Shown here piece by piece: positions 55,758 through 64,000 of a stretch of DNA of 64,000 nucleotides. This DNA comes from Apiotrichum sp. Y4204 (taxonomy: Eukaryota; Basidiomycota; Tremellomycetes; Trichosporonales; Trichosporonaceae), in contig JAMYHL010000083.1 in NCBI GenBank assembly GCA_025531455.1, positions 62,001 to 126,000 on the forward strand. The letters are read 5' to 3'. Numbering within the stretch: position 1 is the stretch's first letter; the number at the start of each line of letters is the position of its first letter. The translations under genes and the position numbers were made by a program. The notes under the pieces were generated by a model. It ran no database searches. It was not told the origin of the DNA and saw only the letters and a program-made list of their open reading frames with translations.

Positions 55758-57101
55758 GGTGGCAAGTTTGGAAGAGTGGGAAAGACGGTTCAGCTCGCTC
55801 TGTGCGAGCTTTTATGCAGCTCTCATCAGAGGTGTGGCCTTTGCACACCTACTGCACTTTGACAAGCCGGCTCACTGTCCTCTTCCCGACAGTCATGTGA
55901 ACGCTGACCGCGAGTTCCTCTCATAGAATCAGCGGTTTATGAAGCTCAGTTCGCTCGGTTGAGGTTGTCACAAAACTCTCTTGCAGAACCGTTACCCCGT
56001 TGCCTTGTGACGATCGTACACGTTCCCAGGCGGACATTATTCTTCCAGAGTTGATGTATGCTCGCAAGACAAACAGGTCTGGCCCTCCGCCAAACACTGA
56101 ACAGACGCTAAACGAGAGGCCTGCCAAGAACCGACTCAAAGTTGCGTGCCTTGTGTGAACAAGAGAAGAGGGTGCCGGCGGTGGTCAGGCGACGATGTGC
56201 GGCCTCCCCAAGTCGGCGCGGAACCAGGAGGGCGCCTCTGCAACAGCCGCCTTATCAATCCGTCTGGGCCTCGCTAGCCAGTACCCACATGTGCACATCT
56301 GGGCGGATCAACGTTACCTCCACGTCTCATGATCGAGCTCAGCTGCCGAGATCAGACGACGGACGCTTGGCATTGCACATGGACGACGGCGTGACTCGAG
56401 GAGATGGGGAACATGTGATGACAAGATCTTTGATATCGCGCTTACCTCCAGAGTGTATTCTAAGCATACCGATATCGATTTTATCGCCCCAGCGGCCTGA
56501 TAGCCAGATAGTGGGGCCACATGCGGATTCCCACAATGTCGCTGTCCCATGATCCAGCAACGACATTGAGTTTGGTTCTGGCATTCTTGTGGGACACGCC
56601 TTTGCCTTTTGTCAGTCAGGAACAATCCTGGCGGGTTCTGGAAGACAACAGCCCCGCACACAGTGTCATGTGCTCGGCTGTTCTGGACAGTGGGGCCACT
56701 GTACTGGAACAGGAATTGGACGGTTAGAGGGATTAAGCTTCACACTTAGCCTCGGCTTCCACTTCGGACGCATCCTCGGCCGGCCTTCCACGATATGATA
56801 TCGTACATTCCATTCAGCGTGCACGCCATGGGGCCCACCGGCCACCGTCAGAGTAACAATGAAGAGACTGCAAGCAAAAAGATGCAAAAGAGCGTGAGGC
56901 GGACGAGTCGTTTGTCTGAGTTTACTGGTAGATCCAGCCTCCGGGCCCCTTCTTGCTTGACCCACCTTGACCACAATGTCCATGCATAATTGTCCGGGCA
57001 CACATCCATTAACCACAAGATACAGAGGCGGTGGCGCAAGTGAGTGAGGGGCATACAGTCGTGAGGGATCGTTCGTATCGTGAATAGACGCCTGGGGCAG
57101 G
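55758..57101. other. Intergenic region, no feature seen
   Basis: 1,344 bp holding the promoter of cysteine-rich copy 2 and the 3' end of the membrane protein. No supported exon or repeat. Confidence 0.35.
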
Positions 57102-59666
57102 TTATTTGGGCGGCGGGTTGGAGGGGGCCAGATGCTCTTTGGAATCCGCGTTCGCATTCGCATCCGGTCCGAGCTCTTCAATATCGTCAGGGGTGCGCGG
57201 CGCGCTCGGCCCAATGCTGGCGCCGAGCGGCTCGTCCGGCGCACCGGTCGCCGGACCAAAGTCGCCCGCCCAGCTAGGGTCATAGCTGGGCGGCACAGAT
57301 TTCATGGCCGCAATGGCGTCGTCGGCATCCTCGGCATCGGCGTTGAATCGGCCAGCATCGCGCTCCTGAGGCGGGTGTACGCGATCGAGCGACGCGCGGT
57401 GGGCCGCTGCGCGTTTCTGCGCCGCGACGCTCAGCCGCCTCGGGCTTCCGTTCGGAGGCGTGTCGGGGTCCCCGTTCACGACACCCAGACCAAGCAGATT
57501 CGTAGATATGCTAGTGGAAGCGGTCAGTGTCGGAGATGCAGGAGATGGAATATATCCCTGCGGCGCGGGGGGAACAGACCCCGGGCTCGGGTCTGTCAGC
57601 GGCGCCGACGAGTTGGAGAGGTACGAGACACCTGGCTGTCAGTAGCAAGCATGGTACTTAAACTCACGACGCGGTTGCGTTTCCGGGTTCACGACGCGGT
57701 TTGGTTCACGCTGCGTCATCTCGTACGGATACGGCGTAGTCTGCACGTTCATGTCGTCGTCAATGACAAAGTTCTCGTCTGGCAGACGGGGTTTCTCGAC
57801 ACTGATGTTAGTGTATGCCGAGAGCTACTAGAATGTTCGTCACTCACGGCTTGGCCTTGCGCCGCATGCAGAAGAACCAGAACAGGGCCGCGAGTATGAG
57901 CAGGCCGCCGACGCCGCCGACCACGCCACCAACAACAGGGCCGACAATGGAGTTTGACTTGGCGGGCTGCACGGCACCGCCCGTAGGGTCGGTCCCTGAG
58001 GACGTGGGAGCAGGCGATGTGTTGGGCGAGCGAGTTGGGCCGGCGGTGGTTGTCGTCGAGTTACCCGTCGCCGTTTCATTTGTCCAGACGGACGAATAGG
58101 TCGTGACAGAGTGCAGGCCGATAACGCCAGTGGCATCGGCGCGTGCCGAGAACGTGAGGTTGTACTGCTGGCTCGGGTCAAGGGGGGTGAAGAAGAGGTC
58201 TGTAGGGTTCGTGAAGCCCTGGAAGGCATTCAACGCGAGCGGAAACTCAATGCCGCCGGGGGGTTCAGGTGACATTGAGATTGTGTAGTACGCATTGGTC
58301 GGCTGGGTCACGCCGTTCAGTGTCAAGAACGACGTGTTCGCGGGCACAGCGTAGGAGAAAGTCGCACCGGGGCGCCCATTGAGCACGGGGAACGGTTGCG
58401 GGGTCGTGTTATCTGGGGGTCAGTATTGTGTGTCTCAGGAAAGAGGGTCAGGGGGAGCATAGGTGGTGCTGCCAGTGAATTGTCTGCAAAGACCTCGCAC
58501 TCGAAACCAGGGAAACAGGCTCGTTGCAGGGAGCGCGACGCTCCATCACTCAAGAATGGGTGCGAGCACAACGCCGCTTGCGTTGTGAGCAGCCAGTCAA
58601 CAATGGCCGCAGCTGTGTTCCGCAGCAAATACCATACGACAGCGCGACGGCCGCACGACCGCGGACGCGCATTCGTCTCCTGTCCTAGGAATTCTGCGCC
58701 TCGACACGGGCCGCCAAATACTCACCACCGCCACCGATTGTGCCCACGGGGAACCAGTCGCCGCTTGTCGCAAAGTCTGCGTTGGTGCTCGTGCCGTCGT
58801 AGAGGAGGTGTTGTGTGGCTTTAGTGGAAGAAAAGTCGGGTCTGTTGTGAGCGAGAAATCGGGCAAAATGGAAAGCTGCGCAAAAAGTCACGCATCCTTG
58901 TGACTCACGCCTGGGACTGCATCTGCGTCTGAATGCTGAGGTTGCGCAGCGAAACGGTGCCGCCGAGAACGGAGAGGACAACCGAGTGGGCGCCGTACGG
59001 GAGCTCGTTCTTGAAGCCCAAGAGGCCGTCAGGCATGCGGCCAGGCTGGAAGTCAATGTTAATGCCGTCGACGGTGAGGCGGACGGACGCGGCTGTCGGC
59101 GCCGCGCTGGGGTTTGTGGGGTCGCTCGTCGTGCCGAAGAAGAAGACGCCCGTGCCGACAAACTGCATGGTGAGGTACGCGTTCGCCGCGCTCGACGTGT
59201 GCGCACTCGTGCCCTCGCCGAACACGCTCTGCCCTGCAGGCGCGGCGCTCGAGCCCGAGTACGAGTTTTGCCACGACTGCGCGATCGAACCCGACGCCGA
59301 CGGTGTATAAATCAGTACCGGCGACATGTCGGTGAGCGTGTAGTTGAAGACCACGTCCGACAGCGGGCGGGAGTCGTTGGGGGCCGCACGTGCATAAAGG
59401 GGTGGCGAGTGGGGTGAGAGAGTGGGGAGGGGTAGGGAAAGTGAGAGGGGTGCGAGGGAGTCCGCAATGGCATGTCCGTCGCCGGCGCCAGCGCCTGCGC
59501 CGGCATGCTCGACGTTCCGCGAATGTTTGCTGGAATCGGATCCCGCGAGTTGATCGAGAGCACGACTCCGATCGCTGCCGGCGGTAACGTCACCGCGCGG
59601 CACCGCGTCGCTGGGGAGTCCGACAGCGCCAGCGGCGAGGGCGAGGGCGAAAAGCGCCGTGCGCAT
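57102..59666 (-). CDS. Single-pass membrane glycoprotein, divergent paralogue A
   Basis: Five exons: 59666-58909, 58841-58726, 58412-57848, 57801-57668 and 57631-57102; 700 aa, phases agreeing. The third intron position holds an unusually long 313-nt intron (58413-58725). Order: signal peptide (MRTALFALALAAGAVGLP), a disordered stretch, two beta-rich extracellular domains (the first with VGTGVFFFGTTS and SVRLTVDGINIDF, a jelly-roll-like pattern), a Thr/Ser stalk, one membrane helix (IVGPVVGGVVGGVGGLLILAALFWFF) followed by MRRKAK, and a ~220-residue cytoplasmic tail. Near the C-terminus lies SVPPSYDPSWAGDFG, containing a PPxY motif. Its paralogue, transcribed away from it, starts at 61817. A surface sensor or adhesin role is only inferred. 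Confidence 0.72.
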
Positions 59667-61816
59667 GGTGAGGGACAGTGGGAAAAAGCAAATAGTAGAG
59701 ACAGAGATAGGAATGGAGAAGAGATGAAGAAGAGATGAAGAAGAGAAAGAAGAAAGAAAGAAAGAAAGACAAGAGTTGTCTTCGAACGGAGAACCCACTC
59801 GCCGACGAGCAAAACCTTAATCCCATCCCGATTCCGAGAACATGGAATCCCATCGGGGGAAATATCGAGAGGCATCAACAACAACAGCAACTCTCCCAAC
59901 TCCGAGTCGAGATGCAGAGCATGGCCCCTGTTGCTGCATGCATCGGGCCCAGCCTGTTCTGCTATCTCCTGTGGAGACGTGGCTGCTATACATAGCCCAG
60001 GGCAGGTTGCGGCGCTGGCGCCCATTGCCATCTCGGACGTTGACGACGGCGCCGACCCCCTTGTGCTCTTTCTGTTTCCATGATCCATTTCCGTGTTCCT
60101 CGAGGGGCAGGGGGGGGTAGGAAGGAGAGACAGCTCATGTATGTAGCCCAACCTTGACCTCGTTCTTGTTCTGCTTCTTCGCATCCCCCTCCCCTTGCCC
60201 GCCTGCTGCCAAGAGCGTCCCACGAGGTGTCTTGATCTCAATGGGGTGGACCCGCACCCGCAGTGCGCAGCAGTAGCCTCTAGCTATAAGCTTTGGCTAG
60301 GTTGCTAGCCCGCGAGCCCGCGTCTATTCTGATTTCTGGTGCATGTGAGACAGCGTGCACGACTCGCCCGATGGCGAGCAGTAGGGAGCTCCAGGGTTCA
60401 ACGCGTCGCACACTGCGGTGCACAGCGGAATGCTGCGGCGAGAGATGGGTCGTCGTCTCCAGGTCCTCGAGTCCTCGATGCAGCCTCCCGGTGCATCTAA
60501 TTGCCTTGTGCTCTCGATATGCCCGCACGGCGTCCGACTCTCACAACATCTAATCCCTTTCACATGCATGCACGCACGTCCGCAGCCAAGACTGACCGAC
60601 GCGTTCGTCGAGCGCCACTCACACACCGCCGCGAGCAAGGTGGCGGTGGCGTCCAGGAGAGCCGAGAGAACAGTGTTATCCTCTGTTGACACCTCCTCTT
60701 CCGCAAGCTGCATGTTTTGTTCTCAGCGTCGGGGACTGCGCATCTGTGCGCAGTCTCTGTGCGCAGCACCCCTCGAGACTTCGAGAATCGAGGAGAAGCA
60801 GCTGCAAATAACTCGCGACGGAGATCACGATCCGTTCCAACGACGGTGACGATGATGACAACGACAAGTACAGGTATCGCTGACAATCTGACGAATGGAC
60901 GGCCCGTCCTGCTCACTCCAGCTTCACAACTCCACGACCCGGCCCGTTGGACGTCGGGGAATCGAGTAACACGTCGAGGTCGTGTTTCACCCGACACATC
61001 CCAGACACTGTGATCAAGGAGCAAGACATCCGCCGTATGACGAGGATGGAGAAGAGGATCCACAATGGTGGGTCGCAAAGCCCGACACGTTCGTCATGAC
61101 ATGCTGACGCGTTGACATGCTACCATGCTGCATGAAAGGACCCACAGCTAGCAGACGACTTTGCGTGCATACGACTCTCGAGCCCTCAAGTAGACGCCAT
61201 CTGTGACAGCCCGAGACTTGCGCACCGCCTCGTGCCGTCGTGCGCACTCGGGCAATTGATCCCCAGTCTTTGTGACTCCTGCGCTCCTGGACTCACACTC
61301 TGGGATGCCCCAACAACGTTTCCTCTCCCTCTCTCTCTCTCGGCATGCACATGAGGGGCGGGCAAGAAGAGGCGAGGCACATTGTTCCTCCATTTCCTGC
61401 GGCCTCTCGGTTGCCAATGTTCCACAAACAGTGGGCAAAGCGATGCCGGCATACGTTTCAGCCCGCCGGCCCCTCTTGTCTCACCGTGAGAACTCGACCT
61501 TGGGAGAGTGGGCATTGACAACCCACCCCGCGCACCGCTCTCTCTTGGGGGCAGGCACTATTGGGCCAAGCAGGATCTGGGAGGTGCTGTCACTCCTGGG
61601 CCGCACTGCTCTGGCCTCGAGTGTGCCCTCCAGCGTGCCTCTCCGGATCTCTGGGCCACCTGGACATCTGGGCACTCACTTCCACCTGACAGCACTTCTC
61701 GTCTGTTCACTCACTTACCTCCAACACATCTACACCATACCCATATCTACATCCACCCATCTCTCAATCACCCACTCCACGTCTACTAACTACTAACACT
61801 CACTTTCCCGCTGACG
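59667..61816. promoter_or_regulatory. Divergent promoter region between membrane-protein paralogues
   Basis: 2,150 bp between the two divergent paralogues. Purine-rich (GAAA)n sequence (59725-59770) lies just upstream of the minus-strand gene. A pyrimidine-rich stretch (61700-61800) precedes the plus-strand ATG. No supported exon in between. Confidence 0.4.
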
Positions 61817-63738
61817 ATGATCCGGCTGCTCGCCACGGCCGCGGGGCTCGCCTGCGCCGCGGCAGCCCTCCCGCCGTACCGGGCGATGAACTTGACTCTG
61901 GCGGACACAAGCCCGCTGCTGACATACGACCCTGCGGTCAACGACGTGTTCGCGCCGTACCCCAATGGCGGGGACGCCGCCCAGACCTGGAACGTGACGT
62001 ACGCCGACTCGCACTGGGACGCCTGGGAGGCGTCCGTCGTCGGCCGCGGCGCATCGCGACACACCACCAGCTTGGAGGGCGCAACGGTAGAGGTATCCTG
62101 GGTCGGCTCGGCGGTGTACTTCTTCGGAGAAGGGGATGTCATCCTCGCCATTGACGGGAGTCCGGCCGCCGACCTCAATGAGGGGCACGAGGTATATCCC
62201 ACTGCGGGCCTTGTTGCGGGGTACACCGGCCTGGAGCCGACATACCACACCGCCAAGATTACAGTCATCAACGGAACAGTGTCGCTTTCAAAAGTTGTTG
62301 TCACGACGGGATTTACAACAGATGCGTAAGTGCCGGCGCCCGCTCTCACTGACGCGCAGGCGGATCGCGATGACGGCGCCGAAATGGAACATTACCGGTA
62401 CCGACCCCGCGCACCCGTTCAACGTCAACGGACCCATTCAAACATGGGTGCCACCGCTCGGCGCGCAGTGGAACACGCACGACCTGCTCGGTCCGGCGGA
62501 TGACCAGGTGCCGTTTTCGCGCATCGACTCGAGCGAGCCCGGCGCATTCGCGTCATTCACGGTACCGCCCAACACGGCGTTCTTGACCATCTTCGGGTCC
62601 GTCAATGCCGACCACGGAAATTACAGTGTCCAGCTTGTGCCCGACCCACCCGAGGGACCAACGGGCAAGCGCTTCTTCAACGGATACAGCCCGTGGGGCG
62701 CGCTCAACCAGGTTCTCTTCGCGACAGCTCTCGACCCGACACAGAGCTATTCTTTCAACCTCACAAACGAGCAGGGTGGCAAATGGCTCGACTTTTACAT
62801 GGCCGAGTTCTACAATGGCACGCTCTCCATCGCGCCAGAGGACAAGCTCGCAGGCGGAGCCGTCGCGGGCATCGTTATCGGCGTCGTGCTCTTCCTGGCG
62901 TTCATCGCGGTGATTTTCGTCATCTTCTTCCTCCGATCACGCCGCCGCGAGGGGTGAGTAGCTGAGTTCATCCTCTTCTGACATCAGGCAACGCCGGCAA
63001 GAGGAGGACGCGTACATCGTGTGCAACGCGCGTATCACGGCCGCGACCGCCATCTCGAATCCGTACGCCGCACCAGGCGGAAATCCGAAGCTGAACCAGG
63101 GAGCGCCAATGCTCGTCGTGCCAGCTCGCGCACGTACGCTCGGCACGTCCCCAATGAGCGAGTTTATCCTCTCGCCGACGACCCCTACGAGCGCCGAGTA
63201 TCCCGGCTTCTCGCGGATGAAGCGCGAGCTCAAGGAGCGGCGTGGCAGCGCGTTCGCGGACGACGGCTCGTGCGTCTCGTACGTCACCGACACCGACGCC
63301 GGGACATTCGGCGACTCGTCCCCGCCCTCGGCGCGCAGCGTTCCCGTTCGCCGTGTACACCTCATGCCTCCTTCGTATAACCCCCAATGGGCGGGCAGCC
63401 GCGTCACGCGCTCGGGAAGTGATGCGAGCAACATTAGCAGCATGGAGAGCAGCCTACCCTTTAGCACGGGCACGGATAGCGAGAACCATCAGGAGGAACG
63501 CCGCGAGCTGGTCACCCACAATCCCGAGCTGTGGAACACTCCGCTCTCCGCCGCGTCGTCGATCACGCGCCCGCACAGCCTTGCCCGTGGCCCGCCGCCA
63601 CCAGTGGTGCCGCCGTCGCCGGTGTTGCCCCCGCTGGTGCCGGTCAAGGAGGAAGAGGTGGTTGTCGGGCGGTTCGTGACGTACGACTCGCCCGTGCCGT
63701 TTTACTCACCCCCGCCGCCTGTGCCGTCCAAGGACTGA
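61817..63738 (+). CDS. Single-pass membrane glycoprotein, divergent paralogue B
   Basis: Three exons, 61817-62325, 62360-62953 and 62988-63738; two 34-nt introns; 617 aa. Signal peptide MIRLLATAAGLACAAAA, then two extracellular beta-rich domains. The first has VEVSWVGSAVYFFGEGDVI and ILAIDGSPAAD, matching paralogue A's FFFG...LTVDG; the second starts APKWNITGTDP. Then comes a membrane helix (AGGAVAGIVIGVVLFLAFIA...) with a RSRRRE stop-transfer, and a ~230-residue cytoplasmic tail. The tail carries HLMPPSYNPQWAG, the same PPxY-centred motif as in A, and ends in a proline-rich segment (PPPPVVPPSPVLPPLVPV). Several N-x-T/S glycosylation sites lie outside (e.g. MNLTL, WNVTY, WNITG). Family not named. 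Confidence 0.75.
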
Positions 63739-64000
63739 GTGCGGGATAACTCACCTGGCCGTGCTGGTTATTCGTTCACTCCCGCACAGCACTGAACTAC
63801 TTACCCACCTGCCTCTGACGCCGCGCTGGTCGCAGCTCGGGTTTGGCTGGTCGCTCATATTTCACGGACCCTCATCACATCATACTCATCACATCGCATC
63901 GTATCTCACCATCTCATGTTTTGTAGCATAGCATAGCATTCCACTGTATGCATCTTCATTGTGCTCCCATCTCCCTGCGACTCGCAGAATCCGTCAAGGG
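63739..64000. other. 3' flank to window edge
   Basis: 262 bp downstream of paralogue B. It contains short direct repeats (CATCATA/CATCACAT, GCATAGCATAGCATT near 63928). No gene seen before the edge. Confidence 0.35.

Overview
The window is GC-rich, intron-dense fungal nuclear DNA. Most genes are cut by very short GT-AG introns of about 27-60 nt with CTNAC/CTGAC-like branch points just before the acceptor. Gene content (a secreted GPI-anchored GH18 protein, a GPR1/FUN34/YaaH transporter, an Nha1-type antiporter, small cysteine-rich secreted proteins, a large MULE-type DNA transposon) and codon use fit a basidiomycete yeast. My best guess is Tremellomycetes, Trichosporonales-like; that is inference, since no rRNA or marker gene is present. 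Exon joins below were worked out by hand from splice signals and reading-frame phase, without transcript data.

Layout. 1-3.1 kb: a hotdog thioesterase cut by the left edge, a membrane protein, and a DUF4336-type metallo-beta-lactamase-fold protein. 3.4-4.9 kb: an F-box-like, probably lineage-specific gene with a doubtful 5' end. 5.23-15.63 kb: a complete 10.4-kb MULE-superfamily transposon, with imperfect terminal inverted repeats and a 9-bp target-site duplication (CATAGAGAC). It carries two convergent genes: a ~1,930-residue protein fusing a MULE transposase and SWIM finger to a ubiquitin-specific-protease-like domain and a Ulp1/C48-type protease, and an 854-residue coiled-coil companion. 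16-21.7 kb: an FMN reductase, a leucyl aminopeptidase with a probable mitochondrial presequence, and an amidase. 22-24.8 kb: two tandem paralogous kinase-like proteins that lack the catalytic loop. 25.4-26.8 kb: a secreted lysine-rich protein with a PD-(D/E)XK-like tail. 27.8-31.1 kb: a Na+/H+ antiporter and a repeat protein with GYPQQ and YPDDQGR repeats. 32-40.3 kb: a TPR protein, a GPI-anchored GH18 protein, a HAD phosphatase and a PLP aminotransferase. 42.5-52.3 kb: a GPR1/FUN34/YaaH-family gene with an apparent frameshift, a proline iminopeptidase, a TenA-like protein, an M3 oligopeptidase, a kelch protein and a protein with a degenerate 2OG-like fold. 52.6-55.8 kb: two paralogous small cysteine-rich secreted proteins. 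57-63.7 kb: two divergent paralogous single-pass membrane proteins sharing a PPxY-containing cytoplasmic motif.

Most host genes look like unconnected single-copy housekeeping or secondary genes. Several handle peptides or amino groups (leucyl aminopeptidase, proline iminopeptidase, M3 oligopeptidase, aminotransferase, amidase), but nothing shows coordinated control except that four exact TGACGTCA (CRE/ATF) palindromes all sit about 90-160 bp upstream of start codons. The strongest candidate for a little-described system is the transposon, whose main protein combines DNA transposition with two ubiquitin/SUMO-type isopeptidase modules.
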